Below, piece by piece: positions 12,331 through 24,729 of a stretch of DNA of 58,112 nucleotides. The first letter of the stretch is position 1; every line of letters begins with the position of its first letter. The translations under genes were made by a program, and so were the position numbers. The notes below the pieces were generated by a model. The model did no database searches, had not been told where the DNA came from, and worked only from the letters and a program-made list of their open reading frames with translations. Source of the stretch: Lingula anatina (taxonomy: Eukaryota; Brachiopoda; Lingulata; Lingulida; Lingulidae); NCBI RefSeq assembly GCF_001039355.2, contig NW_019773737.1, positions 126,001 through 184,112 on the forward strand. The letters are read 5' to 3'.

Positions 12331-14030
12331 ATAGATTTAATACAGCGGTTGGATAGAGATACATGTACAGACTAACAGACACAAGCACGGCCCTGTCAAA
12401 TTATATAACATTGAAGCGTTAGAAATTATATTTTGATGTTTGAGATGACGTTGAGATTTAACATTAATACTTACTATTATCAGTGGCAGAGTTGGGGCAA
12501 ATAACAGACTGCAAATGAACGCATTGCTGGATAAATGTATGAGTAATATGTTGATTTTAATATGAAATTTCGGGTTATAATGGGAACAGTAAAAAAAAAA
12601 AAAAATTGAAGTGCCTCAAGTATCGCAATCAAGTCTCAACAACCGCAATCGTGCAGTTTTCTGTCTCACCATATTACACATTTGTCTTGGACTACAGGTG
12701 ATCGTTCTGTACACGAAAACTCGTTCTGTTCTTGATTGAGATAAAATGGCATTTAAGCCAAAATGTAATGCTTTGTGTTAGATAACGAGAATTCAGAGAG
12801 TGTCCACATCCCATTGTTCTTCAAATATTCTTGACCGTTTTCCAGAGGTCGGTCGAAGAGGTCGGTCGAAGAATGTCAATTAGGATAACAACTCTTCGTA
12901 TGACATTCATATTTCACAATACATACACTGTAAACAGCTTACAGAAAAATAATACCAAAACGGCGGTTATGGCAATTATTTTAGAACCTGTGCTTGTCAT
13001 CGTGACCTCCATGGATGATTAGTCCCTGTAATAATTTATTTTAGGACTATAAGAAAAAAACAAATTAAAATAATAAGAATAATAATGATAAATAAATAAA
13101 ATGGCTTAACTTTGGATATCTGGGCAGATTCATTTAGTTAAAACTATTGATTAGTATATGGAATTGTCTACTCTTCGAAAATCTCTATTTTTTTGGAGGG
13201 GGGGGGGGAAATTGGACTGTTAGTATCCCTGTTGTTTAAATTATCACGGATTTACATGTAGTTTGGCCGCGGGACGTGTGCACCTACATGTACCTCAGTA
13301 ACTAAAGAGGTGTCAAGTATATAGTCTGTAAAAATGATTGGCCCTCTTTAATTTTGCAGCTGGCTATATTACATGAGAGGCCCCTGTGATTTCAGAGAGC
13401 GCACCATTGGGTATTTCGTGTTCTAATTTCCCATTCTTATTGTTGCTTTTTCGACAAACAAAGTCACTATACCCAGTGATTATTATATAACTGAATTAAT
13501 ATATATTTGAAATGCATAAGCAGGATTTCATTTTAAAAATAAACTGGCCTTTTGAAAAAATTTTATACGGCAGTATTAAAAATTATATTGGAAATATTTG
13601 AAAGTTTCATGGTAAAATACTGGAAGAAAAAAATGAAAAAAAAATTACAAAATCTTCATTTCACACCCATAGGATTTGGACTTCCATGAAGAAAAGGCTC
13701 TGTTTTATATTTAGTCACCATGCCATTATTTTCCACATTGCTTGCATGGTAACGTAAATTTTGTTCGTGTTTGAAAGTTTGGTGACAATTTTGGTTAAAT
13801 TGATTATTTTCATGACAACCATTCATCTACCGGTAACTACCTCTAGGATTTGGACTCCCATGCCAAAAATGCTACTTATTTTATTAAGGCCTATAAGTCA
13901 AGAAATCAGCGGTGTTGGTCTTTTTATTGAATTCTTCATATATATATGATTTCTTGACTTATAAGAAACGAAGTAATACCCAGTGATTATTATATAACTG
14001 AAAAATTTAAATATTTGAAATTCATAAGCA
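12331..14030. repeat. intergenic spacer of unit A
   Basis: Non-coding spacer shared by all units. It carries an A run near 12590, the GGTCGGTCGAAGA doublet at 12845-12870, a T-then-G tract at 13187-13208 and an inner copy of the gene tail near 13480-13550. GGATTTGGACT(T/C)CCATG occurs twice, near 13674 and 13846. The last 140 bp hold a rearranged junction to unit B. Confidence 0.75.
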
Positions 14031-14034
14031 GCAT

Positions 14035-14040
14035 TTTATT
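14035..14040 (-). terminator. poly(A) signal AATAAA, TRIM unit B
   Basis: Same conserved tail word as in the other units, 244 nt past the stop of copy B. Confidence 0.6.
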
Positions 14041-14283
14041 TTTAAAATGTACTGGTCTTTTGAAACATTTTCATGTGGTATTATTAAACCTATTTTTTAA
14101 TTAAGCACACTTCAAACAACATATATATCGTTATTGGACACACAAACCGTATGGTAAACAGCGTACCACAAGTTGCTACTACAATCAGTTACCTCGTTTG
14201 TCATTATTGTGAAGAACGCAGCATAATTGGCACTTTTGGCTGTACAAAATCTCTTCAGAGTTCATTTTTAGCTAAGCAATCAG

Positions 14284-16189
14284 TCACAATTCAAAAAAGT
14301 TAATCTGGCCTCCCTCTTCAGCAACGACCAGTTTCCCAAGATGGTTTATAGTAACATCTCTCGGATTGAAAAGTCCATTGTCTTTGCTTAAAATAAACTG
14401 CTTGAATTTCCCATCTGGTGACACCAGGTGCAGACGATGGTTGATAAAGTCTGTCAGAATTATGTCTCCATTATCCAAGGAGCATGTGCCGAGTGGACCG
14501 TCCACCTGTGCGTCACCATCACCCTGGGTACCATACCTGTATTTAAACTGGAGAGTTGGATCGTATACACGGATGTGATCATTTCCTGGATCTGTGACGA
14601 TGACGTCATCATTCACGTTACAGTGGATGTGCTTGACACATTTACCCCCTGGGTCTGGTGTCGTCTGCAGGACCTTGCCATCCTTGTGGTGCACAGTCAG
14701 AGTATTATGACCGGCCACCACATAGTGACCCTTGCTGTTGACCGCCACTGCTTCTGGTGACTCACTGTGGAATGTTCTCACGTTGCCCCCTGTCTTGGTG
14801 AAGATAATGATTTCATTTGACCCCTGGCATTTAGTGACGATGTTACCGTCAGCATCAAAGGCAATCCCAGAAAAACGCCTCATTTTCTGCTGTTTTTGGG
14901 TTTGGAATTGTGCCCTGTAGGACAAAGGTGGCATCGTAGATGTGGATTCTATTCCGTGAAAAGTCCTCATCACACCAAATACCAATAAGGATGTCACCAT
15001 TTGTATCAGTGGTCACGTGAGTGATCATCTCTTCAGGAGACTTGGTCAGTTCTACTTTGAATGTTGTCACTAATCTTCCACTTACAGCTGGAACCACGTC
15101 TCCAAGGCAACGGTTGATATTGGTAACGCACTCCTCCATGTCGTTGGTGATAAGCTGTAGTTGGGTCATGGCTGCGGGCAGGGTTGGAATTTTGATGGCG
15201 TGAATGCTCTCGCTGATTTGCTCACAGGCGGAGGCCATTTGCAGGACATCCATGTCGTTCCCATGGTTTATGAGCTTTCTCGAGAAGTCTACAACGTCGT
15301 CCAGTTGATTTTGCTCAGCGGTAGCATTTGCAATTAAAGCGTTTAAAACCTCTAGTTTTGCATTCGACTTTGCATCTATTTCTCCTAGAAGATCCTCGGC
15401 ACGTTGATGGGCTATCTTAATGACTAACTCCAACTGCTTGTTAACTTGACTCTTTGCCTTCTTCCTTCCTTCTTCGACTGACGTTTTCTGGTCTTCAGCA
15501 GCGGTCTTGAAATGACCGTAGAGTGGGCGTTTCTTCTCAGTGTGTCTAACGAGGAGTTCTAGTTTTTCCTTGCGTTTGTCAGCAGCATTTTTGATTCTTA
15601 GGCAATCATGATTCTTGTGTTCCAAACACATACACGTAGCGCAGATGTACTTTTTACACACTGGACAGAAGATTTCAACTGGATCCTTGTTATTGTGGTC
15701 ACAGAAGACGTTCTGTCTGGCATGCAGCTCTGTCACGTATTTGTCGCTTCCTAACTGGTCGACAGGAAACAGTTTGTGGTCACGGTTTAACTTATGAAGA
15801 ACATGGTCTGAAGAACAATCACCACACATATTTTCCTCACAGTTCAAACAACGATTTGTTGCCGTGGGTGGATTGGGGACATTTTTCAGACAACATAACT
15901 CGCATTTCTTGGTAGCTTTGGCTTGTTCTACTTGAGCAAGTGTATGTGATATGCTGACCACAAGATGATTTGTTTGTAATCTGCTAACACCGCCCACAGG
16001 GAGGTCACACTGACGTCTACAGATAGGACAAGGGAACTGCAGCTGACCTTGGAAATTACTGTCCCAATGGTCTTGGAGGCAATGCTGGCAAAACGTATGT
16101 GAACAGCTGAGGACCTTTGGCTCTTTGAACTTTTCATGGCATATGCTGCATGTTAGGAAATCTTCCGTTAGGATTTTGGACAAAGACAT
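14284..16189 (-). pseudogene. TRIM-NHL copy B, frameshifted in the NHL propeller
   Basis: The start is the ATG at 16189 (MSLSKILTEDFL). RING (CSICHEKF..CPIC), B-box 1 (CELCC..), B-box 2 (CDHNN..CPVCKKYICATC..H) and a long coiled coil are all intact. The frame runs through the start of the NHL domain and then stops at 14855 after reading a run of five A bases at 14871-14875. The near-identical copy G has four A bases there and reads on as AENEAFSGIAFDADG. After the shift the rest of the propeller is open to 14284 (NFFEL). One extra base in a homopolymer is the only defect, so a sequencing error is as likely as true inactivation. Its promoter block has also lost the TATA region. Confidence 0.85.
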
Positions 16190-16711
16190 TGTTCCTAGCA
16201 CCAATACCTTAAAGAAGAGAAATGAGGGTTATGGGTTTAATGATATAGATTTGGTGATGGAGGTAAACACACCATTAAGCTATATCTAAAAGCATGTAAA
16301 TATGGATATATTTATAGGATGAAATGTTTAGATTAAATAAAACAATATTTGACCTACGAAAGACGTGCAGAGAACCCGTAAGAGTGTACCGGTGTATTAC
16401 AATACTTTACACCACTAGGATGAGAGCGAGTGCAGTAAGATTTACCCACAGCAAAGAGAGATGAATAAATTTTGGCTGATAGCAGGGCATACGGAACGGA
16501 ATATAGCACGAACACAAAAAGGTATCATTTGAAATAAATAGAAAATAATATTATTCACAACTGTTGACATTTTACGAAGAAGATACCCTAATCCTGAAGC
16601 AACAAAAATCATAAAATCCTGACTGTGTAACAACAATTATGTTTTCACCACCTTACACAGATACAGACTGTAATAACTACCAACCGAATATGTTTTCAGA
16701 ATTCTAATTAC

Positions 16712-16915
16712 CTCTCTTTTCTCCAGTTATATTTCTCTTGGTGGCAGCTACATGCCTCCAGTCGTCATTTAGATGTACTGCCTCTCATGACATGTACACC
16801 TGGTCAGGCGAGACGTTCAGTGTTCAAGGAGACTTCAAAGTCATCTTAATCAGCAAAATAGCGCTATCTCTATGTACAGTACAGACGTGGTGACATATTT
16901 TATCGCTGTTATCTG
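16712..16915 (-). promoter_or_regulatory. 5' noncoding exon block, unit B, TATA region deleted
   Basis: The donor AGAGAG|GTAATT (minus, 16706-16711) and the acceptor at 16208-16209 match the other units. One E-box half is altered (CACCTGGTCAGGCG on plus). The roughly 60 bp holding TTTATAAA in unit A are missing at the 16915/16916 junction. Confidence 0.5.
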
Positions 16916-19135
16916 TTAATACAGCGGTTGGATAGAGATACATGTACAGACTAATAGACACAAGCACGGCCCTATCAAATTATATAATATTGAAGCGTTA
17001 GAAATTATATTTTGATGTTTGAGATGAGGTTGAGATTTAACATTAATACTTACTAATATCAGTGGCAGAGTTGAGGCAAATAACAGACTGCAAATGAATG
17101 CATTGCTGGATAAATGTATGAGTAATATGTTGGTTTTAGTATGACATTTCGGGTTACAATGGGAACAGTAAAAAACCCCTGAAGTGCCTCAATAATCGCA
17201 ATCAAGTCTCAACAACCGCAACCGTGCCGTTTTCTCCCTCACCATATTACACGTGTCTTGGACTACAGGTGATGGTTCTGTACACGAAAACTCGATATTG
17301 ATTGAGATAAAATGGCATTTAAGCCAAAATGTATTGCTTTGTGTTAGATAACGAGAATTCAGAGAGTGTCCACATCCCAGTGTTCTTCAAATATTCTTGA
17401 CCGTTTTCCAGAGGTCGGTCGAAGAATCTCAATTAGGATAACAACTCTTCGTATGACATTCATATTTCACAATACCTACGCTGTAAACAACTTACAGAAA
17501 ATAATAAATTATCTTTAACCATCAAAACGGCGGTTATGACAATTATTTTAGAACGTGTGCTTGTCATCGTGACGTCCATGGATGATTAGTCCCTGTGATA
17601 ATTTATTTTATGACTATAAGAAAAACCAAATTAAGATAATAATAATAATAAATGAATAAATACATTAGCTTAACTTTGGATATCTGGGCAGATTCATTAA
17701 CTATTGATAAGTATATGGAATTTTCTACTCTTCGAAAATCTCTTTTTTTTTGGAGGGGGGGGGGGGAATGGACTGTTAGTATCCCTGTTGTTTAAATTAT
17801 CACGGATTTACATGTACATGTAGTTTGGCTGTGGGACGTGTGCACCTACGTCAGTAACTAAAGAGGTGTCAAGTATATAGTCTGTAAAAATGGTTGATCC
17901 TCTTTAATTTTGCAGCGGGCTATATTACATGAGAGGCCCCTGAGATATCAGAGAGCACACCATAGGGTATTTCGTGTTCTAATTTCCCATTCCCGTGACA
18001 AGTATATACCGCTCTTACTCTTGCTTTTTCGAGAAACAAAGTCACTATACCCAGTGATTATTATATAACTGAATAAATATATATTTGAAATTCATAAGCA
18101 GGATTTCATTTTAAAAATATACCGGCCTGCTGAAACAGTTTTATACGGTATAATTAAAAATTCATATTGGCATTATTGGAAAGTTTCATGGTAAAATATT
18201 GGGTGAAAAAAGTAAAAAAAAAAAAAATCACGAAAAAACCTTCATTTTTACATCCATAGGATTTGGACTCCCATGTAGAAAAGGCTCTATTTTATATTTA
18301 GTCACCATGCCATTATTTTTCACATAGTTTGCGTCATGACGTATATTTTGTTAGTATTTGAAAGTTTGGTGGTGAACGTTTTGGTGAAAATTGATAATTT
18401 TTCAAACAAGTATTCATCTTACTATCTGACGGATTTGGACTCCCATGAAAAAATGCTACATATTATATTTTTAGCTCAAGAAATCAACAGCCTTGGCCTT
18501 TTTAATGAATTATTCATATATAGCAAGCCAAACAAAACACTTGCTGTTGTTCTTCCCAATATTTTTTTTCAAAAGCTGAAAAAAAAAGGAATCAAGATTT
18601 CATGGGAGGAGACAAATTTTCATGTTACAGTTGCATTCCCAATCTGTTACATACTTGGGGAGGGGTGGCTGGCGTTAACGACACGTGATCAATTTTCTAC
18701 ACACAGAGACATCGCGCTCGGTGACGTAACAGACCAGACACGCAAATAGTAGGTATTCGTAGACACCATTACACAATACCTGTATGGGCATTGTTTTGTT
18801 AACTTCCAGTGATCGTGCAGCCAGACAAGAATTTTCCATGCGATGCGAGCTGTCACAATTATTACGGATACATTTTTGCCGGGGGTGGGGGGGGGGGGGC
18901 GTTTGTACGTCCGTAGTCTGTTAAAATGACTGCAGGCCCTCTTAAATTTTGCCACAGGCTATATAAGAAGTCCCTGTGATATCAGAGAGCGCCCCATTGG
19001 GCATTTCCGTTTTCTACATTCTTGTGACTCGTGAATACCGCTTTTTATTCTTTGCCCTTCCAGGAACGAAGTCATTATATCCAGTGATTATCATAAAACT
19101 GAATAAACATTTTAAAACATATGAAGTTCATGAGC
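16916..19135. repeat. intergenic spacer of unit B
   Basis: The fullest form of the spacer: T/G tract at 17743-17766, inner gene-tail copy at about 18055-18130, GGATTTGGACTCCCATG at about 18258 and 18429, a second G run near 18882-18899, then the true tail. An apparent 137-codon ORF at 18336-18749 aligns with other units only through frame-breaking indels, so I do not treat it as a gene. Confidence 0.75.
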
Positions 19136-19140
19136 AGCAT

Positions 19141-19146
19141 TTTATT
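19141..19146 (-). terminator. poly(A) signal AATAAA, TRIM unit C
   Basis: Conserved tail word, about 550 nt past the stop of copy C. Confidence 0.55.
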
Positions 19147-19696
19147 ACAAAAGTACTGGTCTTTTGAAACATTAACATAGAGTATTATTGAAAGCTATTT
19201 GTTTCTAAGTAAGCATACTTCAAGCAACATATATCGATGTTGGACACACAAAATCAGCGTACCACAAGTTGTTACTATACAGTCAGTTCCCTCATCGGTA
19301 GTTTTTATAAAGGAGGCAGTATAATTCACCCTTTTTTCTATGCTGATGTTATAATTTTTTCTAGAACAATATTAATTGTTGGATGTCCTTGCTGCTGGCT
19401 GTACTTGCTATAGTAGGTCGTGAGCCAATTGTGACTAAATTTCTTTTGTCTAATCTGATCGAAAGACAAACTTCTACTAGTATTTGTTACCTGAGGCTAT
19501 TAATGTATATTATCCATTTCAAAAGGCTAAAAATTAAATATTTAGATTAAGTGAATTTCGGCCTGTTTTACTGTACGGGTTCACCAGCGGTTCATCGAAG
19601 GCAAGATCCATGAAAACTGGGCCGATACAATGTTTACTGGGGTACTGTCTGTATTTCAATGATCTTTTTAGTGTCCTTTGTTAACTTATCCATCAA

Positions 19697-20160
19697 TCAT
19701 AATTCAAAAAATTTAATATTGCCTCCACTCTCCCCAACGACCAGTTTTCCTACAAGTTTTATAGTAACATCTGTTGGATAGCGTAGTCCATTGTCTTCGC
19801 CTAAAAGCAAATACTTGAATTTCCCATCTGGTGACACCAGGTGTAGACGATGGTTGTTGAAGTCCGTTAGGATTATGTCTCCATTATCCAAGCAGCATGT
19901 ACCATGCGGAATGTTCACCTGTCCGTCCCCATCACCCTGGGAACCATATCTGAATTTAAGCTGGAGAGTGGAATCATATACACGGATGTGATCATCTCCT
20001 GTGACGATGATATCGTCATTCATGTTGCAGTGGATGCATTTGGAATATTTACCTTCTGGATCTTGTTTCGTCTGCAGGACCTTGCCATCCTTGTGGTGCA
20101 CAGTCAGAGTATTACGACCGGCCACCACATAGTGACCCTTGCTGTTGACCGCTACTGCAT
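19697..20160 (-). CDS. TRIM-NHL copy C, C-terminal NHL fragment cut by a gap
   Basis: About 154 residues of the NHL propeller, from AVAVNSKGHYVVAG to KFFEL, are open and in frame. The 5' three-quarters of the gene are replaced by the single N at 20161. The visible part is nearly identical to copy F at 37408-37867, including the two-residue deletion before GDDHIRVYDS. The sequence right of the N is 5'-intron DNA like that beside copy G. So the gene is probably whole in the animal but lost from this assembly. Whether its missing part is intact cannot be told. Confidence 0.85.
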
Positions 20161-20161
20161 N
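20161..20161. other. assembly gap (single N) inside TRIM copy C
   Basis: Unit homology jumps by about 1.4 kb here, from an NHL codon straight into the 5' intron. The right-hand contig starts at the same unit position as after the gap at 44093. Confidence 0.85.
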
Positions 20162-20650
20162 GAATGAGGGACATGGGTTTAATAATATAGATTTAGTGAT
20201 GGAGGTAAACACACCATTAAACTATATCTAAATGCATGTAAATATGGAGATATTTATGGGACGAAATGTGTTGATGAAATAAAACAATATCTGACCTACG
20301 AAAGACGCGTGGAGGACCCTTAAGCCTATGTATATAATGTATATTACAATACTTTACACCACTAAGATGAGCGCAGTTGCAGTAAGATCTACCCACAGCA
20401 GAAAGAGATGAATAAATTTTGGCTGATAGCAGGACATACAGAACTGAATATAGCACGAACACAAAAGGAAATCATGTGAAATAAATGAAAATAATATTAT
20501 TCACAACAGTTAACATTTTACGTAGAGGATAACCATCAGCAACAAAAATCATAAAATTCCAACTGGGCAACAGCCATTATTTTTTCACCACCTTACACAT
20601 GCGCAGACACAGACTGTAATAACTACCAATGTCTTCAGAATTCTAATTAC

Positions 20651-20902
20651 CTCTCTTTTCTCCAGTTATATTTCTCTTGATGGTAGATACTTGCCTCCAG
20701 TCGCCATTTAGATGTGCTGTCTCTCGGGACATGTACACCTAGTTGGGTGAGACGTTCAATGTTCATGGAGATTTCAAAGTCATCTTAATCAGCAAAATAG
20801 CGCTTTCTCTATGTGCAGTACAGACGTGGTGACATATTTTATAGCTGTTATCTGAATTGAGTTGTTTATATTGATAAGTCTGACCTAGTGTAAGGGTTTA
20901 TA
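20651..20902 (-). promoter_or_regulatory. 5' noncoding exon and promoter block, unit C
   Basis: The donor GAG|GTAATT (minus) at 20645-20650 and the TATAAA at 20897-20902 (minus) are kept. The E-box palindrome is changed to CACCTAGTTGGGTG (plus), as in unit G. Confidence 0.5.
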
Positions 20903-22430
20903 AAATAGATTTAAATCAAACCACGCTCAGCTGGATACAGATAAATGTACAGACTAAGAGAGACAAGCACGGTCCTTTTAACTTAATGTTGTATTGAAGC
21001 TTAAGAAATTATATTTTAATGTTTGAGATGACGTTGAGATCTAAAATTTATGCTTTGGCTTATCAGTGGTAGTGTTGAGGCAGACAGAGAAACCTGCAAA
21101 TAATATATTGCTGGATAAATGTATGAGTAACATGTTGAACATCTTGCCTTATAATGGGGGCAGTTAAAATAACCCGGAGTGCCTCCACAATCGCAATCAA
21201 GTCTCAACAATCGCAATCAAGTCTCAACAACCTGCCCTGAGTGTCAAGGCACTATAAAGCTAGGTTGCTCACTATTCATATCTTTGCATGGGGAGCTTTA
21301 CAGTGGCTCTGACGAACAGCGGCAATTTCGAGTAGCCGTCAATCAAAGGAACTGTGCGGAGCAGTAAATCTGCAGTTGAATCTCATTAACCCAAATTCAA
21401 ACGTACAGCATATTTTAATTTGCTTTATTTAATTTTATTTACTGTATTTAAGCTGTGAATTGAAACATTAATATTATTTTTTCAGAAGAATGGTATTTTT
21501 TCAGAAGAATGGTATTTTTTTTGCTTATAAAAAAAACATTTGCTTCTGAAGATATAAACACAATACATGTACACGTTTATGTCGCGTGCAAAGTTTGACA
21601 GCTACACTGTATGTCCGATACCACTATAAGGACCGCGCAATGGCTGCACCGAAATTCAGTTTTTAAAGCAGAAAGGTGATCGTGTTGTGGCACTGATTTT
21701 CGAATGAAAGGTATTCTTAGTTCAAACTACAAACTACACGTCAGCCAATTTGCTTCTTTGTCTCGTCTGCAAGAGATATCGTCAGCTCAAGGCGGGAAAG
21801 GCAGCTCCAGGCGGGACAGATTTTTCGAACACACCCCCAATCTGCCGCTAGTGGTCAGAGTCAGTATTGCTGATATGGGTTACATAGGAAAGCATGATCG
21901 AGCTGACAATACTGAAATCTAGAACTTAGGGTACAACAACCGCAATCAACCCCACATTCGTGCAGTGTCTCCCCTACCGCATTATACAAGTATCTTAGTC
22001 TACCTTAGTTTACAGGTGATTGTGCTATACACGGCATCTAGTTCCTTGTTGAAGTAAAAACGACGCTTCAGCAAAAAAAGAAATGTTTCATGTGTGATAA
22101 CTCTATATGGAGACTGTGAACCTACCCTAATGCTCTTGAAATATTCTGACTGGTTTAGAAGGCGATGTGGGTCGTTGCCAGCATTAATGGGATAACACAA
22201 TAAATACACTGTAAACAACTCGGGGAAATATAATAAATTTTCTTTTACCACCAAAATGGTGGTTAACGTAATTATTCTAGAATCTGTGCTTGTCATCCGA
22301 CCACAGGACCTCCATAGATAGCTTCAAAGTCACATTGATCAACAATGTGGAGCTTTTTGTATGTACAATACAAACATTTTGGCATATTTTATTGCTGTGT
22401 ATTGATATCGAAAATACAATCTTCCAATGT

Positions 22431-22905
22431 TTAAGGGCGATGTATTGATTTATATTGAAAGTAGAATAGAACCTGAGGTCACATTATAGATTTTACTGTC
22501 TACAATACACAGATGGTGAACCAAAGGAATTGATAAGTAGTTGTCTCTATATTCTAGTATACTCTATTTACTAGTATAGTATATTCTGGGTATCAAAAGG
22601 CGCGCGAATTGTTGCATTTAGAGCAGACAACGAATGGAAGTTGTGCCCTATGTTGTGCAGTGCGTCCCGCCTTTACCGAGGCAAATGGCCCCACTGTTAA
22701 AGGGTAATTTATTGATTTATAGTACATTCATATTTTCTTTTGAAACTAAAATTGAACCTAAGGTTACATTAAACACTGAAAGACTGCATTAGGTATATCA
22801 ATACATAGATGGTGAACCGAAATAATTGATAAGTGACTGCCAGATGGGTATCAAGAACCACGGGAATTGTTGCATAGGGAGCATGGTGACGAATACAAAT
22901 TTTCG
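22431..22905. repeat. diverged direct duplication, about 265 bp period
   Basis: Both halves share, in order, GTATTGATTTAT or TTTATTGATTTAT, GAACCT(G/A)AGGT, ACATAGATGGTGAACC-like, AATTGATAAGT, GGGTATCAA and GGAATTGTTGCAT words, then diverge. Confidence 0.65.
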
Positions 22906-23063
22906 ACGTTGATCTTAAGATTTTCAGTAAAGTGCCATTCTGTAATGTTTTATTTACTCCACTTATTAGTCCTAAAGTATGCCCCCCACATACAAGCTAT
23001 AGTTAAAAAAACTCCCCATGTACTACCTTTGCAAAAAATACCCGGCATAATAAAATATATATA

Positions 23064-23845
23064 ACGATTGTGTTAGGAGAGACTGATGATTGTGTTGCTC
23101 ATCTTCTCCATTTCCGCAGGACAATAGTGATTCTGTTATTCACGTCTCCTCCGTAATACAAGAGCAGTGCCATGGGACTTTTGGTGAGTGGGTGGGAGGA
23201 GGGGGTGGGGGAGTGGAGGGGCAGAAGATGATTGCGTTTATTTGGTTTATGGAATAGATGCATTTTAGTCTACGCCTATTAGGTTAGATGTATGGAAAAT
23301 TATGTAGATTTACAAATCTCTTAAGCCATATTAATTTAAGAGCTGTACAGAAAGATTTAACATCAAGGACCTTAATATCACCATTTTGGATAGAATTTAT
23401 CATAACGTTTCTCATATTTTTTTTACTGATCCGAATAAAATGATTAAATGTTTGAATCATTGTTTTCGTTTATCAGTCAGAAAAATTGGAAAACAAGTAT
23501 AAAAATTGTTTAAGAAATCCAAATGAAATATCCAGTTCGAATTTTCGTGACAAATCAATATTTTACCAGATTAAAACAATCTGTGACCCGCTCCGAACTG
23601 CATACTGCTTCCAGACACTAACTCATACACTTTAAATGCCTTGGACATGTGAACCCATCAGAACGCTTGTTAGATAAGAGAGACCGCTGACCATGCAGGA
23701 ATACTAGTATGGCAATTGTGTCAAATAGATACTAGGTCTATCATGGCGGTCAACAGGCCAGAAAATGATGGGTTTTATGAACTTTTATCTAATCAAAATA
23801 ATGGTTACACGGCGGGTGTCGAGAACAAAAGATCATACGTTCTGC
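23064..23845. repeat. dispersed repeat; right part duplicates 4111-4760, left part recurs at 49783
   Basis: 23064-23240 matches 49783-49940 (ACGATTGTGTTAGGAGAGA and following). 23187-23845 matches the SETDB1-side segment at 4111-4760. The piece 23121-23184 is bounded by TTTCCGCAG and GTGAGTG and is open in the phase that SETDB1 would need. The copy at 49783 is not open, so I leave it unannotated as an exon. Confidence 0.75.
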
Positions 23846-24573
23846 ATCTTGAATATGAGGCTCACATGATTGGTAGGTTTCTGTTCTTGACGCCAGGCAT
23901 GATGCGCATACATATGGTAAATATTTATACGTCCGCATCACGAAAGTTCAGTACGGCGTCCGCGATCACGAACGTTTGACATGCTATCATTATGTCGGGC
24001 AAAGATGCGCCTTCGCTTTCGGAATCTGTAACATACTTGGCGGTTTTGGGGGGAGTTATAATGTTTCTACAAACATAGTCGTGGAGACACTGCGCTAGGT
24101 GACATAACCCATGAGACACACAATTGGTAGTGTTCGTAGATCCCAGTGCCCGGGTTGATACTGTATCTTCCAGTTATCTCATGGTGATCGTGCGGCCAGA
24201 CAAGAATTTGCCATGCGATGCGAGGTTTCACAATTATTACGGATATAATTTATCCGTGGGACGTTTCTACGTCTGTTGCTTACTTCCGGGGTGGCAAGTA
24301 TATAATCTGTTAAAATGGCTGACCCTCTTAAACTTTTTAACAAGCTGTATTAGGAAGCCCCTGTTATATCAGAGAGTGTCCATTTGGGTATTTCATGTTC
24401 CGCTTTTTATTTCCCGAGATGCTTGAAACGCACGATTTATTTAGCGTGATCCTTGAGGCTTCCACGTGAATGCCACTTTTTATTCTTTGCCCTTCAAGAA
24501 ACGAAGTCATTATATCCAGCGATTATTATATAACTGAGAAAATAAATACATATTTGAAATTCATCAGCAGGAT

Positions 24574-24579
24574 TTTATT
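24574..24579 (-). terminator. poly(A) signal AATAAA, TRIM unit D
   Basis: Conserved tail word, 150 nt past the stop of copy D. Confidence 0.6.
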
Positions 24580-24729
24580 TTTAAAAAATGTACTTGTATT
24601 ATTGAAACATTTTCATATTGCATTATTTATAGGGCAGAACATGTAAAAATTGGGCCGATACAATGTTTACTCGGATATTGGCTGTATTTTAATGATCTTT
24701 TTAGTGCTCTTTGTAAGCTTAGCAATCAC

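Larger units (their letters stand above)
20903..24570. repeat. enlarged spacer between copies C and D
   Basis: The first part (to about 22340) is nearly identical to 44835-46290. It is followed by a diverged direct duplication (22431-22680 and 22699-22905), a dispersed repeat (23064-23240), and copy 2 of the 4111-4760 segment. Ordinary unit spacer resumes near 24180. No gene is seen. Confidence 0.7.

Noticed and set aside
18336-18749. 137-codon plus-strand ORF recurring at 30699, 36419 and 41648
   Set aside because: Homologous spacer copies differ by indels that break the frame, and changes do not favour third positions. It is array spacer, not a gene.
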